From Ditylenchus dipsaci (taxonomy: Eukaryota > Nematoda > Chromadorea > Rhabditida > Anguinidae), in assembly GCA_004194705.1 (NCBI GenBank), contig SADC01000876.1, forward strand, positions 62,001 to 126,000: a stretch of 64,000 nt of DNA, given 5' to 3'. The notes under the pieces are model-generated. The model was not told where the DNA came from. It saw nothing but the letters and a program-made list of their open reading frames with translations, and searched no databases. Position 1 is the stretch's first letter. Each line of letters starts with the position of its first letter. This document shows positions 35,283 through 62,831 of this stretch, piece by piece. A program made the position numbers and the translations under genes.

Positions 35283-36765
35283 TTAGTCCATCTGTTTCAA
35301 GACATTGCTGATTATAGCCTTGAGCAATTCAGTAAGACTTTCTGGAGTTACTGGTTGAGACTGCTGATTTTTGTCTGTGTCGCTTTCATTACTGCTTTTA
35401 CTGCATTCATCAACGTCCTCGTCTTCTTTTTCTGTGGTCTCAAAGTCTGGTACGTGAACAAATAGACTTTTACCAGAATTCAGTAAAAGGGAGCAGTAAT
35501 AGATATAGCCGCAGAGGAATCTGAAATAATTTTATAAAAATATGAACTTTGTATTTTTTCATGCTTATTATTACCAAAATTTAAGATTCTTAGTCAGAAT
35601 ATACTATGATGTTAGCTCACGCCTTTCATCAAACCATTTTTCATCTTCAAAACTAGATAGGAAACATTTAAAAGGAAAAAAAACGAATCGTTTCTTTTAT
35701 TTTACTTAGTCAACCGGGCTTTTGATCAGCCTCTGTCTACTTTTTGGAAACAAAAACCTTAGACGAAAATTTTTTAAAAGACCGGATGCACCCTGCTCTA
35801 GTTCAAAAAGCTACAATGTGACCTTCAGAATTTAAAAAAAACTCGTGATAGGAAACATTTAACATTTAATAAGACTAAAATTATGTGTCACTAACCTGCC
35901 GGGTCTGTGGAAGTTTGAACACAGAGAGCGCCTTCTTTGACAACTTCACAATCACTATAGATATCTTCTTTCAGTTTCTCGCAATCTAAGCTAGTTTTTA
36001 AAACCTTCCTGGGACTTTTTCTGGCTCCTGAAGGAAGCTGTTAAAGTACAACAGTTATGCAAGGGAACGGCTCCTGACGAAAAAACTCACACTATTACAC
36101 CAGAAAAATAAAATAAATGTTGGCGCTACTACGATATACCACCACCCCCAAATAGCTTCTTTCATGTACCCCCCCCCCCCCCCTCCAATACTTTTAGGAT
36201 TAGGAATTAGGCTTAGACCTTAGCCTTAGGCTTCGGGTCTAGGAATTAGGGTGAGGGACAACCCATACTAATTTCAGCATCTTTCAAAAAAAAGTATGGT
36301 CTTTGGGGCACCTGAAAAATTATGGACAGGGAGTATATCAAAGTAGCTTGGGGGGGGCATAACATAGTAGCGTCAAATTGTTTACCCTAATATCTGCTGA
36401 CATATAGCCATTGTTGAAAGCCAGAGTTTCCAGCATCACACACTTTTTTTAGGATGCACACCTACATGGATAACAAACTAAACAGTAGAAATCATTTTTA
36501 TAAAGTATTCAATCAAAAGTTCTCACATCTGCTTTGAGCTCCTCACAAATTTCTTTAGAAATGGCAGCCGCATTGGCATAATCTACATCTAATATTCTAG
36601 TCAACAGGTCAAACCCTGAGCAGATAAATTCTCAATAAATGCTTTAGACGACCCAACTATTTCTACAATCACTTGTGCTGGATTTACTCTGTAAGTGCTG
36701 AAAGAGCCGTAGCCAGTCACAACTATCAACTTCCTCTTTGCCCCTTCATTCAGCATCTGATTCAT
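35283..36765 (-). CDS. Pyroglutamyl-peptidase I-like cysteine peptidase
   Basis: Removes N-terminal pyroglutamate from peptides (peptidase family C15, cytosolic). Exons: 36527-36765, 36386-36477, 35896-36037, 35283-35520. Visible: LIVVTGYGSF near the N-terminus; FVIHVGV; catalytic Glu in MLETLAFNNGY; catalytic Cys in FLCGYIYY; catalytic His in LFVHVP; C-terminal helix LTELLKAIISNVL. The triad is complete. Three one-base losses (36614, the A-run at 36444, the exon 3/4 junction) restore 714 nt = 237 residues plus stop. It exceeds the vertebrate protein (about 209 aa) mostly through an acidic, Ser-rich insert after the His (EKEDEDVDECSKSSNESDTD). An element (36122-36374) occupies intron 2. The start lies 202 bp downstream of the SPCS3 stop on the same strand. 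Confidence 0.9.
36122..36374. mobile_element. GGCGCTACTA-TIR element with TTAGGC-like interior
   Basis: Ends GGCGCTACTACGATATACC / GACGCTACTATGTTATG plus C/G runs. The interior reads TTAGGATTAGGAATTAGG and CCTTAGCCTTAGGC, degenerate telomere-like units. Same end family as 13260 and 24388. Confidence 0.65.
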
Positions 36766-36967
36766 GTGGGATATTTTCGGTACAAAGTACTAATTGGACA
36801 GCATTTATTCGCTCAGAAACGACACGTTAAAAAGGGAAAACAACCGAAAAATTACCCAGAAAAACCATTTATGCTATATCAACAACCAGATAATCAACAA
36901 TAAACGCGTAACTTTCTCATTGAATAAATAATTGAAGGACACCATTGTTCTTTAGACGGCAACCACA

Positions 36968-37969
36968 TCAGAATCTGCCCGAGACATAGTTGGAAGGGAA
37001 CTGAACGACGTGCTGCCCCTGACCTTGACTCATACTTAGATACCTGCATTCGGGACCACATTCCTGAAATTATATAGATAATAGTTTTTTGTTAGTTGCT
37101 CAGTTTTTTATAAAAAAAACCAAGAACATACCACTTCAAGATAAGCGTTACATTCTGATGACTAAGCAGATTCGACCCATCGTCCAGGAAATAATATTTT
37201 GGATTTATTGACTCCTCCATGATTACCTAGAAGAGTTGAATGTCGTTACCAAAATGTTCTATTACAGGATGCCCGAAAAACTTAGGGGACTTTTTTCTCC
37301 TTTATTACACGATGAAAATTTTTCGGTTCAAAATTTCCAAAAAATTATTTTGTTTGTTCTCCTATGTGGTTTGAGTCCCGGCCTGTCGACGACTTTTGCA
37401 AGGGCTTGCCCTTGAAAAGGAATTTTTTTGGACATCCTGTTACGATTTTTCATATTTCTGCTTGCTTGGCAGAGAAAACAGCAATTGTTTCCGAGAATGC
37501 AAAAATCGTCCCACCTGTCTATCGGTTCGCATCACAATTTTGTCCCAGAGCACAACTTGGTTCACAACCTAGGATGGTTTTAGACTAGCAAGCATTCATG
37601 AGACAAGGGTATTAGAAGACTTACATTCTTCATTGTCGAATACTCAGCAACCAAATACACAAAAAGTTCCTTGACATTCCATTAAAAATCGGTGACAAGT
37701 CGGCGTGCACACTCAGTGACATCATAGCCATATCACTTTTGCCTTCCTCAATAGAATAGTCGGGCATACTCTTGCTGAAAAAATTTGCGATAGACTTATT
37801 TTGTGCAAAATATATTCACTTACATTCGTGCATTCGCAGCCGTGATTGTAACTGGAGTAGTTGTGTTTGAAAAGTACAGACTTGTTAGGAATGCTAAAAG
37901 CGTAGCAGCAGAGAGCACAGTCAATGTGAAGGCAAACACGGTATTAGCACGCGTCCAAATTGAATGCAT
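36968..37969 (-). CDS. SPCS3: Signal peptidase complex subunit 3 (SPC22/23)
   Basis: ER-membrane subunit of the signal peptidase complex. Exons: 37824-37969, 37625-37774, 37515-37568, 37132-37226, 36968-37063. It begins MHSIWTRANTVFAFTLTVLS (one membrane segment, residues about 10-32), then FNWNVKELFVYLVAEYST, NQVVLWDKIVMRTDRQ, PKYYFLDDGSNL, NVTLILKWNVVPNAGI and a C-terminus HVVQFPSNYVSGRF. These blocks align in order with animal SPCS3. Two one-base losses (about 37684 and 37039) restore 543 nt = 180 residues plus stop, exactly the usual length. The 37262-37443 MITE sits in intron 3. Confidence 0.94.
37262..37443. mobile_element. 182-bp MITE in SPCS3 intron 3
   Basis: Left end TTACAGGATGCCCGAAAAAC, right end in reverse GTAACAGGATGTCCAAAAAA. 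A short element with ACAGGATG inverted ends; no coding capacity. Confidence 0.55.
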
Positions 37970-38002
37970 TTTCTTTAAATGTCCAATCAACAGATAGCAA
38001 CT

Positions 38003-38010
38003 CTAAAATA
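38003..38010 (-). promoter_or_regulatory. 3' splice site upstream of the SPCS3 ATG
   Basis: Read on the minus strand, TATTTTAG ends 33 nt before the start codon: a trans-splice acceptor or the end of a 5'-UTR intron. Confidence 0.4.
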
Positions 38011-38217
38011 AGAGTTAAAATAAAAACCGAAAAAGACACAAACTGGAGCCATATATTAGAACAATTGTTTAACGTTGTCCTCCACATAAACAGAAGGCAT
38101 AAATAAACAGTTTTATTAGTATAAACTTCGTTTCCTTTTTACAAAACAATTAGCAATTTGGGTCAAAATCCAAGGGAAGATGGAAATCAGCAAAATGTTA
38201 AGAAATAGGCTAATATT

Positions 38218-38795
38218 TAATACTGTCAAGGCCGAGCGTGCCAAGTGTTTATTCAGACTCAGAATTTTACGAGGAACACGATGGTGCGAAAATCCGAGCC
38301 AAAAACGTGGTTTTTCGCTTTTAACCAGGCATTTGAAAATAGGTAATTTTCGTCTTCCCTACCACATGGAATTTGAGCAAAATATAAATGGTACTTGCTC
38401 AAATTTATGTACCACATGGGCGTGTGATATCTCAAATTGTAGAGCGTGATCAGAGCTATCTATTACGCACAATCTTGTATCTGAGTGATTACAATTTCAC
38501 CAAAAATTTATGATTTTATTTCCGTGAGTCAGTTTCCGAAAACTTCAATTTTAACCCTCAAATGGCCATAATTTTGTTTAGAAGTGACCTCTATCCAATT
38601 TTTTTAAACAGAAAGAGAGAGCAGAATGTCTCGGTTATTTCAACACTAAATTTAGTAACACATTGTCAAGAAACCTTCAAAAAAATATGCAAAATAAGTA
38701 TACAAGTTGTAACACTTTTTTCTACTATCCAGACTACAAGTAGATTACCAGACTACGAGCGTACACTTGGCAGCTCGGCCTTGACAGTGTTAAAT
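38218..38795. mobile_element. TIR element (ACTGTCAAGGCCGAGC ends)
   Basis: Left AATACTGTCAAGGCCGAGCG, right GCTCGGCCTTGACAGTGTT. It contains TTTTACGAGGAACACGATGG, related to the recurrent motif in the fold-backs. Non-coding. 38796-39546 has no recognisable gene. Confidence 0.6.
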
Positions 38796-39546
38796 CTGCT
38801 ATCAGAAATCTAAATTTTGCTGACAAATCCTTTACCGTTTTTTCCCTATTGACCAGATCCTCGCTAATTAACGGGCCTGTCGATTTTGAAGACATATATC
38901 TCAGCTCAGAATCAATATTTTGCAAATTTATTAGCTTAAGGGGGATGAAATTTGGGATGGATTTTTATAATAAAAATGATAAGAATCGAGTTCAAGTTAT
39001 AGCCATCAAACATGTAAAATACTCTCGCCCAATAATACCCGACGCTTTTCTTGGACAACTCCTCTTCCAGAAAATAAAGTAATTGTTTCGGGTTCAGTTG
39101 TTTTGGCCTAAACAGGCCGAACAGTTATTGTTTTAGGACGGATTCAAAGATTAGATTTGAAAAATGATTTTCCAGAAACCCATCCCAAATGTCTCCCTTG
39201 CTTTATCTCGAGCTCTACCGCTCTGTTTTTCAGATCTAGGTTGCGAACTCTAAAATTTTGAGATCGACCCTATCGACTGAGATCGACCCGGGATATTTCT
39301 GATTTTGAGAGATTGAAAAATAAACGGGTTCTTTTGATAGAGAAAATACGGTAATTTTGATGCCAAAGGTATGAATTTTGCTGTCTTTGGTAGAAGATTT
39401 CATTTTTTGGCAGCAAAGAAATTTTTATGGCAACAAGAAAATTGGAAAATTTCGAAAAAAAAAAGTGATTACATGACAAGAATTTTCAGGCAAAGAAGTG
39501 ATTTCTCGAAATGTAAAAATTATTAGCGCGGAAAGCAAAATTCAGT

Positions 39547-54988
<15,442 letters not shown>

Positions 54989-57120
54989 TTGAGTGTGACA
55001 AGATTCAAACGACACTAAACATAGTTGGTAGAATATATGTACATGCACGAAACGAATGTACATAATTCTGCATGCCAAATATTTTAAACTACGTCTCCTC
55101 AACAAAAGGCCAATTTTAAACAAAATTTTATTTGAAATAGGAATAATGCAAGAAAAATATTCACCAGGAGACTGGAAAATTATCTAATCACACCTTCACC
55201 ATAAATATTTGGAGAAAATAACTATATGGATATACAAACTGCTGAGATTCAATTTATGAGTGGAACGAATTATATGCTACCTTCACAGTAACGAATCATT
55301 TTGAGCATGAAAAATCGTTGTGAGTAGATTTTTCTAACTGAAGACGTTTAATTCGATGTTACCATTTGACTCAAGTGCTAGATCACAGGTGAAACAGTAT
55401 TTTCTCATTTTTCGAGAGAATTGAAGAAGCCGACGAAATGCCTGATTTCACGGGGGAAATTTTTTTCGATGATTTTTATTAGTAATCATTCTAGTTTTTC
55501 ACTCGTTTGTATAGAAACATCTTGGCTTCATTTTGAGTGTTGAGCAAGCCATATAACAAAATTTTTTTTGAAATATTGCATAAATCATCACTAAACCGGC
55601 GACCTTCCGCGGGGGATCGGTTTTTGTTGGCAACTTGCACGGGGTCTTCGTCATAGCTTAAAAATTTTCTTTGGTGATGTGGCTTGCTGAACACTCAAAA
55701 TAAAGCCAAGATGTTTCCTTACAAAAGATTAAAAAATTTAGAATTATTACTCATAAAAATTAACGAAAAAAATAAGCCGCCTGAAAAAATTTCCAGACTT
55801 TCTTTTTTTTTAATATTTTTTTTTAAATAAAATCTCATCAAATCACCTCGAATTCGAAAAGTTACGGCAAAAACAAACTAGGGCCTTTATAAAAAACACC
55901 TTGTACATTTTTCATTTATGACTATGCGGATCCGTAAGCGGATGCAGACGTGTTGTGAGAGCGCCCTTATAAAGTAATCATTGTCAAGGATAGAGGCATT
56001 TTTCGCGCTCCCAACTTCACTTTGAGATGGTATTCGAGCAGCTGAGAAAAGTATGACTCACTCATACCCCTTTCTACATACAGCAGCCATGTAAATTTGG
56101 GATAAAAACAGCGCTCGGAAATCAAAATTTTCAAATAAAGGACATTTTGGTAAAATAAAGGACATTTGGTCAAAAGTGCCATTTTATCCAGTGCTTATTG
56201 GGTTTGAGTGCCAAAAATCAAGGTTTTGACCTAAAATCTTAAAAATTCTGAAGATTTCGGATCTCAAATAAAGGACAAATCTTTAAATAAAGGACGTTTC
56301 CGAGCGCTGGATAAAAACCATCATTTTAGGTCATTTTAGACCTTATTTTAGGTCAAAAAAAAATTTCCAAAAATGTCGTCCCCCTCTCAGAAACATGTTT
56401 CATAGCATAATTAAAGCCTGATAAGTCGAAATAGGTGGTCAAAAATCACTTTTGGGAGGACGACATATAAGACACTCCGGCCCGAGTTAGTCCAGAAAAC
56501 ATGTTTTGAGACCCGAAAAAGTAAAAAAAAATTTGATCCAAGTGGACGATCACTTGGTTTCAATGGTCTGATGTGCAATTTGGGTAGTACCGACTGAGCA
56601 ATACCATTAAAATACCACTACCTAGAAACTACATCCTACCAGCACCCAAGTACCACTACTTAAGCACTTCCACCTGAGTATTGATACCTCATCATTGCCT
56701 TGATGTAACCATCTGAATACCACTTTCATGGTACTATCACCTCAATACACGTGGATACCCTAGAGGATACGAAACTACTCCAGAACTGGGGTTCATGTAA
56801 GTCAAGTCGCTGTTAGCATTGTCAAATCGTATTCAGGACACGATTCTGAATAAAATTAAATGATTTTTTTTTATTATTTTCAGCTAAATACAAAATTTGG
56901 GATTCTAGAGGTGGATACACAATTATGGGAGGTATTAACACGTTCCGCTACCCAACCGGCTACCCTCCGCTACGCAGTCTTACAAAAAATAGTTTATAAG
57001 TGTTAGTCAACAAAAAAAATGTCTACTAACACCAGGGTTTGACGTCTAACCAAAATAAAATGGGTCGATGAATTCGGCGCCGCCCCTGCACCACCCCTTT
57101 AAAAACACAAATATGGAGGC
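54989..57120. other. Repeat-rich region 5' of IDI
   Basis: 55505-55728 is a fold-back with GAAACATCTTGGCTT and ATTTTGAGTGTT arms. 56465-56570 is a half AAGTGG module. 56590-56800 has degenerate CCACCTGAGTA repeats. No gene was recognised apart from the MITE listed separately. Confidence 0.55.
56109..56309. mobile_element. hAT-type MITE (CAGCGCTCGGAAA ends)
   Basis: Ends CAGCGCTCGGAAA mirrored; exact 8-bp duplication GATAAAAA (56101-56108, 56310-56317). Arms repeat AATAAAGGACA. Confidence 0.85.
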
Positions 57121-57133
57121 AAAAATAGGAAAA

Positions 57134-57570
57134 GGCTGTCAGTGAAAACACCCGTCAAAATCATTAAATCTCCTGTTAAAAACATTAAATCTTCCGTCAA
57201 ATCATTAAAACTTCTTGTTCTCGGTTATTACTATTTAATTTTTTCATTTTTTGCACCAGCATGTAGCCCTGAATCTCTAGTTTCTAATGAGTTATCAACT
57301 GGCTGAATACAATATTAAAAAGTGGGAGAACAATTCATTTTAAAAAGTAGGCGTGGTTTTAAAAAATATAATTGTTCTCCACTTTTCAATATTGTATTCA
57401 GCCAGTTGATAACTCATTAGAAACTAGAGATTCAGGGCTACATGCTGGTGCAAAAAAACAAAAAATCGAAAAGTAATCACAGAGAACAAAAAGTTTTAAA
57501 GATTTGACGGGAGATTTAATGTTTTTAACAGGAGATTCAATGATTTTGACGGGTGTTTTCGATTTGAGCC
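57134..57570. mobile_element. MULE-like element with CCCGTCAAATC arms
   Basis: Ends GGCTGTCAGTGAAAACACCC / GGCTCAAATCGAAAACACCC, with repeated ATTAAATCTCCCGTCAAA-type units. Flanks AATAGGAAAA / AATAGAAAA differ by one G. Related to 45321-46863. It contains a TGTAGCCCTG fold-back (57250-57470). Confidence 0.75.
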
Positions 57571-57657
57571 AATAGAAAAATCGGTTCAAATAAATGAATT
57601 TGTGGTCTTCACACGATTTGGCCATTTTAGTCATACTGACACGCCGTGATAAGTGAT

Positions 57658-57912
57658 TACCGTATTTCCTCTAATAAGACCACATGTGGGCTTATTTTTC
57701 AAACCCCCAAAAGTCAGAAAAATTCTAGATCGATTTCAAGATTTTTGGGTTAAAATTCAAAATCTAAAAAATGGAATCGGTAGAGCTCGTGGGAGCTAAT
57801 AAAACGCAACAAACAGCTCTGCATAATATTTTCCCTGGACTGAGATATAAGTGCTCAAAGTAAGGGGTGTGGGCTTATTGGAGCATGTGGCCTTATTAGA
57901 GTAAATACGGTA
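57658..57912. mobile_element. MITE with TACCGTATTTCCTCTAAT ends
   Basis: TACCGTATTTCCTCTAATAA with a mirror slightly diverged at the right (TTATTAGAGTAAATACGGTA). The interior GGAATCGGTAGAGCTCGTGG is shared with 22615-22868. Confidence 0.8.
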
Positions 57913-58115
57913 GCTGAATTTTTATCATGACAATTTCCTACTTTCTGAGCTTGTTTTAGACCTCATCATTACGTTGCCGAGCAAAAACGATTGGCACCAT
58001 CGTGTTCAGCATGAAATTCTGAGTCAGGAATCTCAATTACGTCGGGGCATACCAAGGAGCATACAAAAGAAAGGGGCATACCAACGCGTTACACTGCAAT
58101 TAAGGTGGAAACCAC

Positions 58116-60650
58116 TAGAGACCGTGACGATCGATATATCGTATCGTTCAAAACGATATATCGGTCTCGATTTTCGCAGAAAATATCGTATCGTTATATC
58201 GTTTATCGATTTTTCTAATATCGTTATATCGTATCGTTAAGTACTAAATATCGCGATATATCGTTCGAGCTCAATACTTTGGTTGATGAGTAATAGTTTT
58301 ATACGACCTTTTGCGACTTATTGAATTTTTCTTTTGCTTTCTTTACGCACCTATTGCTCGTTCTTTTAGAATGAGTCTACTCTGGAAAATTCCGCTTGAG
58401 GGTGATGAAGAAGGATTTCTCTTTACAAAAATGTTGCTGAAGCAAGCAAAGTGCAATGCTTGTCAAGCTAACATCAAACTAAGCAATGCCGGCCCGACAA
58501 ACTTGAAGGTTCATCTAGTCAAACATCCCGCTTACCAGAAGCAGTTCGGAGTGATGGATAATGCGAAGGAAGCTAAAAAAGTATCGATAAGGCGAAAGCC
58601 AGAACTTTGTTATCCGAGGAACAGGTAACAATTGACAATTTAATGACACGATGCCATTTCACTTATGCATCTCGTCGCTTGCCAGAATCTGCCATTTTCC
58701 ATTGTCAAAGCCGAGACTTTTGTCGTCAGGTGATCGAGAAAACTTGAGGGGAAGTCAGTATTATCGGGAGCGGATCATGCCTCGAGTGTACGCGCCGGTC
58801 AAAAAAGAAGTTCTTTTTAGTCTGAATGATTGCAACGCTCTGTCCATTACATCGGATATTTGGTCGGTACTTACGGAAAATTTCGTCAGGTAAATACTTT
58901 ATTTCGGGCACGTTGGCCAGAATTTGAATATTAGTTTCTAGCTTGACAGCGCATGTAATCGACACTGTGTGGAAGCAACACAAATTTGTTCTCGGTGTGC
59001 GTCACTTCCCAGGATGCCATAATTTCGAGACTATCAGCCAAATCATGAATAACATGCTCAGGGAATGGGTAATCAATGAAGCCAAGCGACACGTATTCTT
59101 GCGAGATGAAGAATCGAATATGAAAAAGGTTAAAGCTTCGACTTACTAAAAATTTTTACTAGGACTTTGAGGAAGGCGGCTACTTGCATGCGGACTGCGG
59201 TGCACATAAGCTAAATTTGGTGGTCAATAATTCACTCTTCAAGAATACTGAGATTAGGCCATCGAGTCATGTCAAAAGCTGGTAGGGCACTTCAATCATT
59301 CTCTATTGGCCAAGGATCGTCTCAAGAAGGAGCAAATAAGGGCCATGTTGCCCTTAATTGTGTGATATATTACGAATCGTAATTTACGTAATAACATTGT
59401 TAACACACTGTTAAGGATGAGCCAACAAGGTGGAATTCCAGCTTCTACATGGGACAGCGACTACCCGAACAAAGGAATGCCATAGATCTCTATCTAATTA
59501 GGTACAAGCGGCGTGATTTACAACTGAAGCCTGAAGAGTGGGCTTTGTTGGATAAGGTCGTCCGAATTCTTGAGCCCCTGGAAGCAGCCTCTAAACAAGT
59601 GTGCCGTGAAGATGAACCAATTTTAATCCAGCTTCCTATTGCAAGAGCGTTGACGAGAGTCGTATATGACATTGCGGACCAGGATCTTCAAGAGATGCAT
59701 GCATCGGTCGTTGGCTTATTGGTGGAAAAGTTTGACGTCGAAGGAGAAAAGTATGTTTCATTTTATTTTGGGTGTGTTATAGACGAATCTTTTTTAGGAT
59801 CCACGGTCTCGCTACGTTTTTGGACTCGCGTTTTAAGGATCGTATTTGATCGAATAAGATCAAATTCAAGACGGATGTAGCTAGATGGATTCAAGAGGAG
59901 ATGGAATCTGAAGTAAATATTCCTGAAACAGATGATGGTATATTTAGTATAATTGATTCTCCTTGTCTTCGAATTATTTCTGTTTTAGAAATAAAATCTC
60001 CTCTGCCAAAGCGTACTACTTCATTTTTGGGCAGCTGAGCCATCTGTTCACATGTGTAAATGAAGTGGATTCAACCAGTGCGATGAAGCTAAAGACCTAT
60101 GGCAAGCAATGTGCATTGACTCAGAGAGTGATCCGTTGAACTACTGGAAGGTATTTTATTTGAATCTGTATTTGATTTTGTAAACTTATGGAACCATTAC
60201 TTAGGATAACGAGAAGAGATTTCCGATTTTGGCCGAAATTGCACGTCGATATCTCTCAGCTCTTGCTGCAAGCCAGTCCAGTGAGCAGCTTTTTTCGGTA
60301 GCTAGAGACGTCTACAACTACAGAAGATCCAATTTAATGCCAGAGAAAGCAGAGCAATTGATATTTCTAAATAAGAATCTGCTCTTATTGAAGTACTCGT
60401 ATTAAATTGTGTCCGTGTTGTTATCCGTGGGTTGGAAATAAAAAAATTATTTAGGAAGGGTACTGTAGATAGCTCTAGGAGGCTGCGCAATTTTTCGGGT
60501 TTATTAAATATCGTTCGCTAAATTTTAAGGTAAAATATCGTTACGATATATCGTTCTCAAAATACATATCGTATCGTTATATCGATCGTTGAAAATTTTT
60601 CCCGAAAATATCGTATCGTTATATCGTTCAAGGGCAAATCACGGTCTCTA
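58116..60650 (+). mobile_element. hAT element with near-complete transposase and exact TSD
   Basis: Inverted ends TAGAGACCGTGA; exact 8-bp duplication GAAACCAC (58108-58115, 60651-60658); subterminal ATCGTATCGTTATATCG repeats on both sides. 2535 bp. It is the longer relative of 41886-43132. Confidence 0.93.
58371..60405 (+). pseudogene. hAT transposase, all domains present, frame interrupted
   Basis: Starts after TTCTTTTAG: MSLLWKIPLEGDEEGFLFTK, then a BED finger AKCNACQAN and TNLKVHLVKH. Next come LPFSIVKAETF (shifted frame), LNDCNALSITSDIWSV (first catalytic Asp region), HADCGAHKLNLVVNN, WALLDKVVRILEPLEAASKQ, and LATFLDSRFKDR (second Asp region, shifted frame). The C-terminal dimerisation domain [20 protein letters not shown] then [14 protein letters not shown] follows, ending LLLLKYSY. 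Introns have GT-AG ends. Several frame changes and stops are present. Some could be the assembly deletions seen in host genes, so activity cannot be excluded. Confidence 0.85.
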
Positions 60651-60658
60651 GAAACCAC

Positions 60659-62820
60659 CCCTTTTTCAAAAATGGTTCTTGTTTTCACTCGTTTCAACTC
60701 AAATCAATTTCTCAAGGGTTTTTTCCACTTTAAGTTTTTCCACTTTTTTGGTGTAGATTTATGTGTTTGTTGTTTCGTATACAGAAAAGCATGCAACTAT
60801 TTTTGCCTAGATCTTGGTCACTGGGAATTGTGCATATTAAAAAAATAGATGTCATTTAACGCAGGAGGAAAAATTGTATCTTTATGGTAAATTAGATTTA
60901 CTCGAACGCTTTAACGATTTTGAGAAAAAAACGTTTTAAGACAAAAAAGTCATTTTTGGAAATTTTTGAGTAAAATTTTGAGATATTTTGTAACGAGCGT
61001 AGCTGCGCCCGTTATGCGCTATGTTGCACTGTGATAGTTTTTTACATGCAAAATAATTTTTCAAAGGGCCATTGCCGTCTCCGATAATGGTTGTTTTCTG
61101 CGAAATCGAAAAAACATTCTTAATCATTGAACTTCTGCACAGACTTTTCAACTTGATTTCTAACAAAACTTTACCTAAAATTAAATTGTAGGCCTTGCTT
61201 TGTTAGAAACCAAGCTGAAAAATCCGTACAGAAGTTCAATCATCAGGCGAAATTTTTTAAACTGACGGGGGACAGTCCAGAACGCGTGGCCATCGGCCCT
61301 TAAATAGCTAAAATACTTCAGATATTTTTTACAAATATTGTAAAACTTTGTGTCTTTTTTTTTAAAGGGTAGTAAATGGCTGTACAAAGTTTGGAAAGAA
61401 AACATTTCCGTAAGAGCGAAGTTTCGTAAGAATCTTTTTTTGTAAGAAGCTTTTTTGAGAGGCAATTTTTGTGAGAAATTTCAAGAAACAGTTAAAAATG
61501 GCCTCACTGATTCGCAGAATTACCAAAGCGGTGAAATTTCCTTACCGAAATACGATCTTACAAAATTTGCGTCTACTAAAAGATTTTTTCGGGAAAGTAT
61601 ATAAAAGTTGAATTTAATAGTGTTCATATCCGTAAAACTAATATCTCAAAATGTGCGATCTTAGTATATAACAGCTAATAAGTACTGTAAATTGTACTGT
61701 AACTGTACATTTTTTTATTTTTAGTTAAATAAAATCTAAGTCATTTCTACCTTAAAAGCTATTTTCGTCACTAAACGCTCAAAAATTTTCACACGGTATG
61801 GTTGCAAGAGCAATGAGGCAAACTTTGAGCTTCAAAGAACAGTAAAAATATTTGAGGTGTTTATGCCACTCCATTTAACTGAAATTTTTGAGACGAATAT
61901 CTTCGCATCAGATTTGAAATAGGAATGTTTTTGTGTTTTTCGTTTATATCAAGAGCTTGTGTACTCCATTCGATACATTATCTTGTCGGTGCTTCGTTGC
62001 TTCGTCTCTTAAATATTCATGCCTACCATAAATAAGTAAATAATGAGTAAGTAACCTATGCTCCAACAGTAACCCATCAGACCACTTGAAGTTTGAAAAA
62101 ATTGCAGTAACCCTATTAAAAGAAATACGGTATTCGTTTATTCCTGAAACAGCCGTGTTTGATTTTCTCAGTGTGAACCGAAAATTATTTTCGACTTTCA
62201 TAATTTGTTTATTTTAGCATTGCTTTTGTTTTATTCTTCTACTCATTCTGTGGCTTATTGCAAAGTTTTCATTTTGTAGCAAAAGCTTTCGATTTTCTCA
62301 TATATGGTTCTGGAGTAACTTCAAAAATTATTATTCTTTATTTAATCAATTTTCTGTTCTCGATGAAAAAAGTCGACCATTAGTCGGTTGAATACTATTT
62401 TGTGATATAATAGCAACATTTATTAGGTTAGAAACCTATATTCCGTTATCGAACTTCAGTTCGCGCATGAAACTCATTGATGACACTGATAATATTTCAC
62501 TGATTTCTTATCTTTCGTTGTCTATTCTTCTCAAGGTTATCAGCCGAACACTTTCAACCTTTTTAGAATTTTTTTTTCGATGCTTCTATTACTTCTGTAC
62601 TTCAATTTTGACATTCTCTCACCATAAGCTGCTCTCACTTTTAATTCTATCATTTTTACTCCATCGCATTTGCCTTATCTTACCACTCATTAAGCTTTCT
62701 GAGAAATCAGTGATTCAGTTTCGACCACGATAAATACAAAGAAAGTTCTAACGCTTCTTTCATTTGAAAAAATTTAGCGAACGAATACTGTAAAATGACC
62801 TCTTCACACAATTGACTCAT
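60659..62820. other. No gene recognised; one diverged TTAA MITE
   Basis: 61074-61300 is a diverged AGGGCCATTG-ended relative of the 12159 MITE (CATTGAACTTCTGCACAG, TAGAAACCAAGCTGAAAAAT). 62078-62131 is a single TACCGTATTT-type MITE end. The rest is A/T-rich and unrecognised. Confidence 0.5.
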
Positions 62821-62831
62821 AATTATCAGAA

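Noticed and set aside
62467..62733. Hydrophobic 88-codon open frame as a membrane protein
   Set aside because: A/T-rich leucine-heavy frame with no splice context, homology or repeat support; likely chance.
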